NCBI GenBank assembly: GCA_029008615.1
Contig: JAQXJI010000003.1
Span: 62,001-126,000 of the forward strand
Length of the DNA: 64,000 nucleotides
Direction: 5' to 3'
From: Elusimicrobiota bacterium
GTDB taxonomy: Bacteria > Elusimicrobiota > Elusimicrobia > Elusimicrobiales > Elusimicrobiaceae
Positions 9,667-19,089 of this stretch are shown here, in pieces. The position numbers and the translations under genes are program-made. The notes under the pieces are model-generated. The model did not search any database. It had not been told where the DNA came from and saw only the letters and a program-made list of their open reading frames with translations. Numbering within the stretch: the stretch's first letter is position 1; each line of letters opens with the position of its first letter.

Positions 9667-10803
9667 TTAGAATATGGCTTTTACGAAAACGCCGCCTTTG
9701 TTGCTGTCGTAGTCATTACCGTTGGTATTGGAGTTTCTTGTTCTCCACTGATACCAAGCGCCGGCGGAAAGCCACTCTTTAAACTGGTAGCCGAGTTCCG
9801 GGCGTACGGTAAAAAGGTCGTCGCTTCTTTTCTTGCCGTTAAAGTTTTCGCGGTCATAGTCCATATTTTCATAGGCTAAGGTTAAACCGGCGGTAAACTT
9901 ATCGGTAAGTTTGTGCGAACCGTATAAGGAAACCAAAGTATCGGCGAAGTATCTGTTATTTTCATAAACGGATTCTTCAAACTTTCTTTCGCCGGACAAG
10001 CGGACGGTGTTTCTGGCGGTGGGGTTCCATTCAACGGCTACATAATAACCGAGCAAGTCTTCATAGCTGCTGTAACCTTCAATGTCGTGGCTCCAATCGC
10101 GCATTACATAGTTGATTTTGGCAACGCCGGAAACTTTCGGGGCCAATTTGCCTTCAATACCGAGGGCAAAGGTGCTGCCGTCGGAATCGCTGTCGGTGTT
10201 ATCCCTGTAAGCGATATTCGTATATACATATTCTACGAAAGCGCTGGTTTTGGCTGAAATGTTGTAAAAAGCCTGTACGCCGGCGTTTACGCGGTTGCGG
10301 GTTAAGTCATATTTCCAAGGATTATCAAGATAATAATCATAGGAATCGTTGGCGACTACGCCGAGGCCGAAAGTTTTTTCTTTAGAAGTTCTGGCGGAAA
10401 AATAAACATTGTTGTTTAATCTTTTCGCTCTTTCGGTAAGCTCGGAGTTGGCCTGATCGGAAGTGTAAACGAAGCTGTCGCCTATATTAAGCGTATCGCC
10501 TTTTACATCGACGTTGGCATAAGCGTTCCAAAAACCGTTTTTGCCGTTATCTTCGGTGTAAGCGTCATAGCCGCCCAAGGCGGTGGCGCTTAAATCCAAC
10601 CCGGTACCGGCAATAGGATTGCTGTAATTTACACCGGCTTTTGTGGAGCTGATGAAAGAATCCTTTTCATTACCGTCGGTAAGGTAAATATTGTCGTCGT
10701 AGCTCAAGTCTTCGGAAACGAGGAATTTTACATCCCCGGCGAAGGCGGAGTTAACGGCAAACAAACATACTGCCAATAATAATAACTTTTTCATATCTGT
10801 CAA
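9667..10803 (-). CDS. Outer-membrane beta-barrel protein
   Basis: Signal peptide; alternating amphipathic strands, aromatic-rich, C-terminal ...GGVFVKAIF. Confidence 0.75.
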   Translation of the reverse strand: MTDMKKLLLLAVCLFAVNSAFAGDVKFLVSEDLSYDDNIYLTDGNEKDSFISSTKAGVNYSNPIAGTGLDLSATALGGYDAYTEDNGKNGFWNAYANVDVKGDTLNIGDSFVYTSDQANSELTERAKRLNNNVYFSARTSKEKTFGLGVVANDSYDYYLDNPWKYDLTRNRVNAGVQAFYNISAKTSAFVEYVYTNIAYRDNTDSDSDGSTFALGIEGKLAPKVSGVAKINYVMRDWSHDIEGYSSYEDLLGYYVAVEWNPTARNTVRLSGERKFEESVYENNRYFADTLVSLYGSHKLTDKFTAGLTLAYENMDYDRENFNGKKRSDDLFTVRPELGYQFKEWLSAGAWYQWRTRNSNTNGNDYDSNKGGVFVKAIF

Positions 10804-10818
10804 AAAAATCTCCTGTAA

Positions 10819-11445
10819 TTACCTGGGGGCGGAAGGACTCAAAGTTTCTTCCACGTTCTGAGAAGTCTGCTGATTGGCCGTGCTTTCGCTGCTGGGCAGA
10901 ACAAAAGCGGGCACATTGGAAGCGGCGGCTTCGGAAGAGGTTGCTTTTTCGGCTTTAGCCGGTTTGGACTCTTCTTTAGCGGGTTTTGCTTCTTCTTTTG
11001 CTTCCTCTTTAGCTTCTTCTTTGTTTCCGAAAGAAACCATCACGGCGGACTGGCCGGCAGTCATTGAAGAGGTCTTCCCGTTTACGTTGGTAATGCGTAC
11101 TTCCTTGCCGGAATTGACGGTTAAAGTATAGTTTCTAGGATTTACGGTAATTGCGCTTTTGCCGTCACTGTTAACGGTAAGGTTGCTTATTTTGACGTTA
11201 GTCAATTTATCGCTTTTAATAATAATATTCCCTTTGGCGTCTTGGCTGACAGTGGCTTTTACACCCTGAGGAATTACCATTTTAAGGCCGTTGTAATCAA
11301 CTTCGGTTTCGCTTGACCCGTTTACGTTTACCACGGCATTATCTTTTAACGTTTCCTGTTTTCCGTCTTTAGTAACGGTTACCGCAGCGTTTGAAACCGC
11401 CGCAAACATCAAACAGGTAAGCATTAATGCAGTTATTTTTTTCAT
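10819..11445 (-). CDS. Secreted FecR-like protein with Lys/Glu/Ala-rich low-complexity segment
   Basis: Signal peptide; VNSGKEVRITNVNGKTSSMTAGQSAVM FecR-like strand pattern; EEAKEEAKEEAKPAKEESKPAKAEK repeats; in tandem with the barrel gene. Confidence 0.6.
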   Translation of the reverse strand: MKKITALMLTCLMFAAVSNAAVTVTKDGKQETLKDNAVVNVNGSSETEVDYNGLKMVIPQGVKATVSQDAKGNIIIKSDKLTNVKISNLTVNSDGKSAITVNPRNYTLTVNSGKEVRITNVNGKTSSMTAGQSAVMVSFGNKEEAKEEAKEEAKPAKEESKPAKAEKATSSEAAASNVPAFVLPSSESTANQQTSQNVEETLSPSAPR

Positions 11446-11585
11446 TTATTTATTGCTCCTGGTTGTTTTGTAATACAAATTACTTCGCTTTTATAAATTT
11501 TACTAAATTTTTAGCTTCCTTATATATTTTTAAGAGAAATATTAACTTTTCACAAAAAAAGACCGCACCCGTTCAAAAATTTTTA

Positions 11586-11917
11586 TATAATATTTGAAAC
11601 GAGGTTTCAACTATGTTAAAAAGATGTTCCAACTATAATATAGTAAAGCAAAGCGAAAAAAACAAGACCCGCAATCTTATTTGCGGAATGTTTGCTTTTT
11701 GCTTTTCCGGCAAACCCCTTTCAATTAAACGCATATCCTCTATTATGCGCCGCTTAAATAAATCCTTGAAGCTTAATCTTTCTATGTTTATTTATTACAC
11801 AATTTGCTTCAGGCTTTCTCTTAAAAACAACACGGCGCAGATACTTACAAGATAGTTCAAATTTATTTTTTATTAATGTTAAGATCTGCTGATAAAAAAA
11901 AGCAGATCTTCTTTTTT
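11586..11917 (+). other. Candidate small transcription unit (promoter, SD, 80-aa ORF at 11613-11855, terminator); coding status uncertain
   Basis: TATAAT 11586-11591; palindrome TTGAAAC-GAG-GTTTCAA 11594-11610; GAGG SD before ATG 11613; AAGATCTGCT...AGCAGATCTT + T-run terminator. Confidence 0.35.
11881..11917 (+). terminator. Rho-independent terminator
   Basis: Perfect 10-bp stem AAGATCTGCT/AGCAGATCTT followed by CTTTTTTTG. Confidence 0.75.
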
Positions 11918-12014
11918 TGTGATTAGTATTACGCGGGCAGCCCCCGCAAGAAGTAAAAAAGGGCGCAAAAGAAAAGTAAACGTTAAAAAGCCCTGTTAAA
12001 AATGGTGGAAAAGT

Positions 12015-15000
12015 ATGAAAACACTGACAAACGCCGCAATAAAGAAAATAACGGCAATAATAGTATCGGCGTGCATATTGGCGCAATTAAGCGCCCCTTC
12101 GCTTGCATATACGGGCGAATTTTTGACGCTGGGGCAAAACACCTCCGGCGCCGGCCTTTCCTGGAAAGGACTGGACGCGGCGCAAATAGCTTCCGCGTCG
12201 GAAAAGATAGAGCTTGCTTATGAACGCGGCGAAAGCGGAAACGTATACGAAAACGCTTTGAATTTAGCCGCCGAAGCGGAAATCAAGAAACTGAATTCTT
12301 CCGCACAGGCTAAAGCAGTAAAAGCCGCAAAAAGCAAAGCCCAAGCCTCTTACGGGAATATGTGGCCGATGTATCTAAAAGCCGCGCAGGCCAAAAACTT
12401 GGCCTTGCTTGAAGGCTCTATGCACACTTTTTTGGCATCTTGGCTGAAAGAACCGCAAATTATGAATTTCAACCTTTTTAACGAAGCTTATTTGGCTTAT
12501 GTCAGGCAGATTTCAAAAGAAGCGGCAAAAAACGTAAAAGTTCCCTTTTCCGATAATTCCAAAAGCGTTGAAGCGCAAATCCTTTCCGCCTATCCGCCCA
12601 AAACGCTCTATAAAGAATATGTAAAAGAAGCGCAGGCGGAAAAAGCTTGGCGCAAAGCCAATAAAGCAAAAGTTGAAGACGCCATATACAAAATTCTTCG
12701 CGCTTACATAGAAGCGATAGGGGCGCAGGCTCTTTCTTTTGAAACCGCCGCTTTGCTGAAAGATTTGCAACTTAACGGCAAAAAAGCATTAAGCGCGCAG
12801 GAAGCCGGACAAATATATTCTTATAATATATCTCGTTTGCAAAAACAAAACTTTGACGCTTTTGAGCTTAATATTTTATCCAGTGAAGCAAAAAAGAAAG
12901 TAGCCCGCGTTTTGGCAAAAGATTTAATTGAAAGCCTTATGACGGCGGCCGTTTTCTCCGAAAAAGGCGACGCCAAATTCCTTTCCGCGGCCGAGAATAT
13001 CGTCTACAAAAGCGAAGAGGGCTTGGCTTTCGGGCAGATTTTGGCGGCATCTTTTTCCGTAATTTTGGCCAAAGACGGCTGGGGCAACATTGAAAGAATA
13101 CTCTCAAGATATACAAAACAGGAACAAGAGGGCGCGTCCTTTTTGGAAAAGATAAATCTTTCCTACTGGGCCGAACGCGCGGAAGAAGCCGACGGCACCT
13201 TTTTAGGTAAAGTATCGCAAAAAACGCAGTACGCTTTAACGCACTCTTACGGCAATGTATTTACGGATTTGGCAAAGCTGCTTTCCCAAGACGGACGCAG
13301 CCGCAGTTTGGGAATACTCTACCGCTACGGCCCCGGCGCAAAACAGCCGATAAAGCCTTTTTTGGCGGGGGCTTTGCTATCCAAAAGAACCGGTGCTAAA
13401 GAAGACTTTTCATCTTCGTCGGCTTTAAAACTGGCAAATATAAACTTCGGCGATTTAAACGCCATACAGGAATATGATTTGGACAAAGGCCTTGAGTTAA
13501 GATACCCTTCCATAAAAGCTTCCTTAGGCTCTTACGCCGTAACCGACGCGGCGAAGAAATCCGCCAAGAAAACGCGCAAAAACGCTTTCGGATATCTTAA
13601 AAGGGCGGCTTTTTCCGGCGATATTGTTTTAACGCTGTGGGGCTGTGCCGGGCTTATAAAACTAGGGGGGAAAACCGTCGCTTTAAGCAAATCGGCTTAT
13701 ACGGCGGCAAAAGCGGCAAAAATATCAAACCAAGCCGCCAAAATCAGTTTTATAAGAGCGAATTATAAAGCCATCGCGCCTTATATATCGGCAAAGAGGA
13801 GTTTCTTAAGATTAGGCCTTAAGATAAGAAGCGGCGTCGGCTTAAAAAACAATCCAGTACAAGTTGCAAAACTTCAAAAGGATTTAAGAGTAAAAAATAT
13901 AGCGCGCCTGGCACAGGTAAAAGAAGAAAAAGCTTTGCAGGCCGCTCAAAGCGGTTTACCCAAAGACAAAGCCGCCGCGGAACTTGCGGCAAGCCGCCAC
14001 GAAGCCGCGGTTTTGCAGGATAAATTCTTATTGCAAAGCAGACTGTACGGGGCAAGCTATGATTTAAAAACGTCTTCTTACTTGGAAAAAGTGAGGAACT
14101 TCCAATCAGGCAGACTTTCAGAACTTCCGTCCGCGCCCGTATTTACCGCAGGAGAACAAAATTATGCGGCTTTGGGCGGCAGATTCAAAACGGCCTTAGC
14201 GCAATTAAATGCGGCTCAGAAAGATTATAACGCCTTCAAATGGCATAACAGAACTATAATCAATCCGCTTAAAGCCTGGTGGAACAAACCGGCGGGCCGC
14301 TTTGAAGGCTTCGGCATCGACTTCGGCGAAGGCACAACCATAGCGGAAGCTTTCGGGCTGAAAGGCTCTTATACCGCGCCGATTATAGGGCAAAGCGGCA
14401 ATACGGTGCAGCCTTTAAACCGCATAGGCAAAGTTTATGACTGGCTTAACAATCACAACCTTTCTTTTGCCGCAAAAGGTTTAAAGTTTGTAAACAATAA
14501 AGCCACCTTACTCGGTACGACTTTGCTTTTCAATTACAATGTAGCCGCAATTACCCCTGCGTCCTTAAATACCGGCAGAGTTTTTGCACAGACTGAACAG
14601 GTTTACAATATAGGCAAAACCGTTTCCGCGCCGGCATTTAAATTAAACGTCGTAAGCGCGCCTAAACCGCTGGGATTTAGGCTTACCGCGGCAAAGCCGG
14701 TTGATGTGGTGGATCCGAGAATCTTCACTTTCTATAACGGCGTGCCGCTTATAAGCGGAAATATTTTACAGGGGAGAGGGGCCGCCTACTGGGCTTCGGC
14801 TCTTTCGAACGCTTTAAAAATACCGGCGGCAGGCATAACTCTGCCGGCTGTGTTCCTCAAAGATTTATACGGATATGCGGACAAAAGCATTTTAGGAAGG
14901 GCCTATAATCCTTCCGCATACTCGTTCGGCTTCGGCAGAGAAGCTTTTGCGCCGTTTTCCTTGGCTTTCGGGAAGAAGTTTTCGGGCGCGGCGTCCCTGA

Positions 15001-16367
15001 TTTTCGGCAAAAAAGATACAAGCCCTAAAGCTTCGGCCTTTATATATAACTTCCTGGCCTCAACCACCGTTACGGCTACGGCCCCTATGATAAGCCAAGT
15101 ATACGGTTTGGATAGCACTGCCACAAACAGCATAATCAGCTTTATAAGCTATCTTCCCGCGATGGCGGTTCCTTTTATGGGATACTTCTTCGGCAAATAC
15201 GGAGTAACCAATATGGCCAAAGCGGCTTCATTGGGTACGGCTTTAGGGGTAGGTATGACCATATTCGGCGGTCTTAACGGCTTTTCAAACGGTGTAGGAA
15301 CGGCCGGGCTGATAACGTCCCTTGCCGGCATAACGATGATGTCATTATCCAATGAAATAAAATACGCCACCATTTACCCGATGATAGATACGAACTTCGA
15401 CACCCAAAAAGCCCTTTCGCTGACCACGCAAACGGCTATGGCGAGAAGCGCTGGCACGATATTTTTCCTTGAGTTCGGCCCTATGCTGAATTGGGCCTCC
15501 CAATCATTGGGATTTGGGGAGATTAACAACGCGGTTACATTTCCTCTGCTTTTGGCCCCTTTGAGCATTATGGCGGTAAGAAGCATTTTTAAAGGGAATT
15601 ACAAAGACGTGCCTATCCCGGAATCAAAAGGGGACAACGGCCTTAAAGCTTTGGTTAATTTGTTCCTTACAGATAAAGAAGCCCGCAAAGCGGCTTTGGC
15701 CTTCGCTATGATAGAAGCGGGGGAACTTACAACCTCTTTGCTTGTGTTTTCTATGGCGCAGGAGCATTATGGAGTGCTTTCCGATATGCCCAATATCTTA
15801 GGCGGCGTGCTTATTTATACGGCTATGGGTTTGGCAAGGCTTATGTGCGGAGAACTTCAAAAAAGAGGGATTCTTTCCTCCGATTCCACCTATAAGATAT
15901 CCGGCGCATTGGCCGTAAGCGGGCTTTCCGCTTTTGCTTTGGGCGGGATATCGCCTTTGGGGCTTACCGGCGCGGCGATGTTTTTTATAGGGGACGCAAA
16001 CCTTTTCCCGCCATTGTTAAACGCAACTCTTAAAGGCCGCGGGGAAAAAGCCGCCAATACCACGCTGTTGGTATTCAGTTTGTCCACATTGGCGGCCATA
16101 GGCGGCAGCGTACTCAGTTTGGCAAGCAGCCTGTTAGGCTCTTTGCAGGCGGCGGTATTGGTGCCGATTGTTTTTACCGGCAGCGCTATGCTTTTGGCAA
16201 AATCCATATTTTCCGCCAAAGCGAAAGAACAAACCATACCGGCGTATGATTTGGAAACTTCGGTCGTTTACGTCAACGGGGAAAAAGAACCCTCAACAAA
16301 TGAAAAGCAATCAAAAGGCGAAGAACAAAAAGAGAAACCTGCAAAAAATACGGGCAAATCCGACTAG
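12015..16367 (+). CDS. Giant secreted/membrane protein with C-terminal MFS-like multi-TM module (1450 aa)
   Basis: Signal peptide (ITAIIVSACILAQLSAPSLAYT); long helical region; C-terminal hydrophobic helices resembling MFS (SYLPAMAVPFMGYFFGKYGVTNMAKAASLGTALGVGM); paralogous to 45109-49863 and 50081-54877. Confidence 0.75.
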   Translation: MKTLTNAAIKKITAIIVSACILAQLSAPSLAYTGEFLTLGQNTSGAGLSWKGLDAAQIASASEKIELAYERGESGNVYENALNLAAEAEIKKLNSSAQAKAVKAAKSKAQASYGNMWPMYLKAAQAKNLALLEGSMHTFLASWLKEPQIMNFNLFNEAYLAYVRQISKEAAKNVKVPFSDNSKSVEAQILSAYPPKTLYKEYVKEAQAEKAWRKANKAKVEDAIYKILRAYIEAIGAQALSFETAALLKDLQLNGKKALSAQEAGQIYSYNISRLQKQNFDAFELNILSSEAKKKVARVLAKDLIESLMTAAVFSEKGDAKFLSAAENIVYKSEEGLAFGQILAASFSVILAKDGWGNIERILSRYTKQEQEGASFLEKINLSYWAERAEEADGTFLGKVSQKTQYALTHSYGNVFTDLAKLLSQDGRSRSLGILYRYGPGAKQPIKPFLAGALLSKRTGAKEDFSSSSALKLANINFGDLNAIQEYDLDKGLELRYPSIKASLGSYAVTDAAKKSAKKTRKNAFGYLKRAAFSGDIVLTLWGCAGLIKLGGKTVALSKSAYTAAKAAKISNQAAKISFIRANYKAIAPYISAKRSFLRLGLKIRSGVGLKNNPVQVAKLQKDLRVKNIARLAQVKEEKALQAAQSGLPKDKAAAELAASRHEAAVLQDKFLLQSRLYGASYDLKTSSYLEKVRNFQSGRLSELPSAPVFTAGEQNYAALGGRFKTALAQLNAAQKDYNAFKWHNRTIINPLKAWWNKPAGRFEGFGIDFGEGTTIAEAFGLKGSYTAPIIGQSGNTVQPLNRIGKVYDWLNNHNLSFAAKGLKFVNNKATLLGTTLLFNYNVAAITPASLNTGRVFAQTEQVYNIGKTVSAPAFKLNVVSAPKPLGFRLTAAKPVDVVDPRIFTFYNGVPLISGNILQGRGAAYWASALSNALKIPAAGITLPAVFLKDLYGYADKSILGRAYNPSAYSFGFGREAFAPFSLAFGKKFSGAASLIFGKKDTSPKASAFIYNFLASTTVTATAPMISQVYGLDSTATNSIISFISYLPAMAVPFMGYFFGKYGVTNMAKAASLGTALGVGMTIFGGLNGFSNGVGTAGLITSLAGITMMSLSNEIKYATIYPMIDTNFDTQKALSLTTQTAMARSAGTIFFLEFGPMLNWASQSLGFGEINNAVTFPLLLAPLSIMAVRSIFKGNYKDVPIPESKGDNGLKALVNLFLTDKEARKAALAFAMIEAGELTTSLLVFSMAQEHYGVLSDMPNILGGVLIYTAMGLARLMCGELQKRGILSSDSTYKISGALAVSGLSAFALGGISPLGLTGAAMFFIGDANLFPPLLNATLKGRGEKAANTTLLVFSLSTLAAIGGSVLSLASSLLGSLQAAVLVPIVFTGSAMLLAKSIFSAKAKEQTIPAYDLETSVVYVNGEKEPSTNEKQSKGEEQKEKPAKNTGKSD

Positions 16368-16396
16368 AATTATTTTGCCGCAAAACAGCTAAAAAA

Positions 16397-16430
16397 CAAG
16401 CCGTCCGAATTTTATTTCGGGCGGCTTTTA
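16397..16430 (+). terminator. Terminator hairpin
   Basis: AAGCCGTCCGAA-TTTTAT-TTCGGGCGGCTTTTA. Confidence 0.7.
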
Positions 16431-16448
16431 TATGGGGGACGGCAATCC

Positions 16449-18473
16449 TTAAAGGTTTACGCCTTTCATTATTCTCTGCCATACGACTTTAAATATATTT
16501 TTGCCGTATGCGGAAGCCCCGGGCGAGGCAGCGGAACATTCTTCAGGCGTTTTAGCGCCTAAAACAGGTTCGGAAGCATCCCCGTTAATTTCGCCGACGC
16601 ATCCGTCTTTAATCCAATATTCATTATGAAGACCGACGTTTCCTTTGGAGGGGAAAGAGCCGAAAGCGTAATAAATAAAGTCTTTGGGGGCGGCGAGCTC
16701 TAACGTAAGCGCGGCTATATCTTTATGGGAAGCGGCGGCGCCCTCTTCAAACATATCTTTTTTTACACCCGAACCGTAAACTATCAGCGGGACGGCTACC
16801 TTTTCAAAAATGCCGGGCGTGGGGTTTATTGTCCACCTTTGGGCGTGATCGCCGGTAAATATAAAAAGGCTGTTTGGATACTTTGCCGACATATCCTTAA
16901 TAAAATCGGAAATATATTTATCAGAGTATTCAAAATGGCGCAGTTTGGCGATTAGATCCTTATCGCCCGCAAGCGCGGGGGGAAGGATATCGGAGTAGGC
17001 CTTTTCGCTCTTTACTTCCGGCTCTTTTGAAAGATCAACCGTCAAAGGGGGATGATTGGAACTTGTTAAAATAACATTAAACGAAGGCTTTGTACCGTCA
17101 AAAAGTTCTTTGGTACGCTCCAAAAAGTACCTGTCTTCCGTACCCCAGGCATTTGCGGGCAAACCGGCATAGCTGCCTTTATAAAAGGCTTTGTCAAAAC
17201 CTTGCGAGTCCATAAAAACGCCGACGTTCTCCCAAGAAGGAAAACCTCCGTAAAAAAAGCGCGTTTCATAACCCAGCCTTTTTAGCTGCACCGCCAAAGA
17301 AGTTTCATAAGCTTTAAGCGCGCTTGCCTGGCTGAAACCTTGTATATTGATTTCCGGCAGCCCCCAAACTACGCTTGCCAAGCCGAACATCGTTCCGTTG
17401 GCGGCCGGCAAAAAGTTTTTAAGCATTGCACCGTTAGCGGAGGAAGCCAAATTTTTCATACCGTCGGCAACGCCCAAATAAGAGTATTGCTCAAGCATTG
17501 GCCAAAGCATATAAGTTTCGCCGATAATCAAGAAGATATGTTCAGGCTTTTCGGGATTTAAGCCTTTGGCGGATTTCTCCAAAAAAGGCAACAGGGAAGA
17601 ACTTTGATAATTTGCCCCGATTAAATCCGAAAGGGTTTGGCGTATTTCTTCAACGCTGTAATCCGCGTTTTGGATTTTCCTCAGTTTTTTATGAATGCGG
17701 CTGGCCTTATAGAGGGCTTGAACATCGTCCAAAATAGCCTCGTTTAAAAGGTGGCTGGACATACGGGCCGAATTTTTCCAGTAAATTGATCCGTTATAGT
17801 TAAAACTGCCGCCGTGGCGCATATAAACGGCAAAAATCGGTATAAAAATTATTATCACCCATACTGTCAAAGCCTTATGTTTTACGCCGTCCGGGAAGTT
17901 CTTGGGCAGAAGGCGCGCGGAAAGCCACTTCTTCCAAAGCCAAGTAAGCGCGGCCGCCGCCAAAAGCCCCGCAAGTATTCTTAAAGGGGCGTTATATTGC
18001 TTTATCGCGCTGTCGGCGATAGCCAAAACGTCATCGTTAAAAGTGTTGAAGATGAAAGGGTCGAAAGCATTATGAAACTCCTTATAATAAGGAAGCCTGG
18101 TTTGAAACAACAAAGAAAGTATAAAAATCTCAAACGCGCCTATATAAAATTTGATTTTTAAAGAGGGCCATTTCGGCAAAACCTGCCTAATCAAAGTTCC
18201 AAGCGCAAAAGTAGGTATTATAAAAGCGGCCGCGGTCTTAAGGCTTAACCTAAAACCGTACCATAAAGCCAGCCAAACATCCCCGCAGGAAGCCGCGCCG
18301 GCAAGTTCCGCGCGGAAAAAGTAAATAAATAAAACCCTGTATAAAAATAAAACAATCAGTAAAAATACGAATAATTTTAAATCGGATATGATATCTTGCA
18401 CAAAAAAGCCGAACCTTTTATTTTCGCTTTTCATACAGGGCGGCAGTTTAGCGGATAAATTCTTTAAATTCAT
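16449..18473 (-). CDS. LTA synthase-family phosphoglycerol transferase / sulfatase-fold membrane protein
   Basis: N-terminal TM helices; IFLIIGETYMLWPM, AANGTMFGLASVVWGLP, FTGDHAQR; start at MNLKN, since GGGAGA serves as its SD. Confidence 0.85.
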   Translation of the reverse strand: MNLKNLSAKLPPCMKSENKRFGFFVQDIISDLKLFVFLLIVLFLYRVLFIYFFRAELAGAASCGDVWLALWYGFRLSLKTAAAFIIPTFALGTLIRQVLPKWPSLKIKFYIGAFEIFILSLLFQTRLPYYKEFHNAFDPFIFNTFNDDVLAIADSAIKQYNAPLRILAGLLAAAALTWLWKKWLSARLLPKNFPDGVKHKALTVWVIIIFIPIFAVYMRHGGSFNYNGSIYWKNSARMSSHLLNEAILDDVQALYKASRIHKKLRKIQNADYSVEEIRQTLSDLIGANYQSSSLLPFLEKSAKGLNPEKPEHIFLIIGETYMLWPMLEQYSYLGVADGMKNLASSANGAMLKNFLPAANGTMFGLASVVWGLPEINIQGFSQASALKAYETSLAVQLKRLGYETRFFYGGFPSWENVGVFMDSQGFDKAFYKGSYAGLPANAWGTEDRYFLERTKELFDGTKPSFNVILTSSNHPPLTVDLSKEPEVKSEKAYSDILPPALAGDKDLIAKLRHFEYSDKYISDFIKDMSAKYPNSLFIFTGDHAQRWTINPTPGIFEKVAVPLIVYGSGVKKDMFEEGAAASHKDIAALTLELAAPKDFIYYAFGSFPSKGNVGLHNEYWIKDGCVGEINGDASEPVLGAKTPEECSAASPGASAYGKNIFKVVWQRIMKGVNL

Positions 18474-18530
18474 AAAATCTCCCATTGGCGAACTATATTA
18501 AAAAGTATATCAAATTGCTATTATATCTTT

Positions 18531-19004
18531 ATGGAGAATATACAACGGGTAAAAGACCAACTTAAAAAATATAATCTTTCGGAAAGATATCTTGAAATGC
18601 CCTCTTCCACCGCGACCGTACCTTTGGCCGCCCAGGCCATAGGCTGCGAGGAAGACCGCATCGCAAAAACGCTGTCTTTCAAGACGAAGCAAGGCGCGAT
18701 AGTCATAGTTGCGTCCGGGCAGTCGCGCGTAGACAATAAAAAATTTAAAGAAGTTTTTAAAGAGAAGGCCGTTTTCTTAAAGGGGAAGGAAGTCCCTCAG
18801 CTTACGGGACACCCGATAGGCGGAGTATCGCCTTTCGGCCTTAAAGACGGCGTTCGGATATATTTGGACTTATCTTTGAAAAAATACGATTATGTATACC
18901 CGGCGGCGGGGGCGCCCAACAACGCCGTAAAACTGAGCCCGGCGGAACTTGAAACCGCCTCGGGCGGAACTTGGACGGACGTTTGCAAACAACCACAGCC
19001 TTAA
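18531..19004 (+). CDS. YbaK/EbsC family aminoacyl-tRNA editing protein
   Basis: STATVPLAAQAIGCEEDRIAKTLSFK, PIGGVSPFGL. Confidence 0.88.
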   Translation: MENIQRVKDQLKKYNLSERYLEMPSSTATVPLAAQAIGCEEDRIAKTLSFKTKQGAIVIVASGQSRVDNKKFKEVFKEKAVFLKGKEVPQLTGHPIGGVSPFGLKDGVRIYLDLSLKKYDYVYPAAGAPNNAVKLSPAELETASGGTWTDVCKQPQP

Positions 19005-19089
19005 TTTATTCTCAAAAAAGCGGAATTTACGTTTGTTGCGATTAAACAGAGTAAATCCCGCCGATTAAAATTTTACCACGATACGGCTT

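Noticed and set aside
11490-11515. Shared AAAAATTTAGTAAAATTT sequence upstream of 10819-11445 (minus) and of 40001 (39923-39950)
   Set aside because: Similarity is mostly A/T and may be generic promoter composition; no clear -35 in common.
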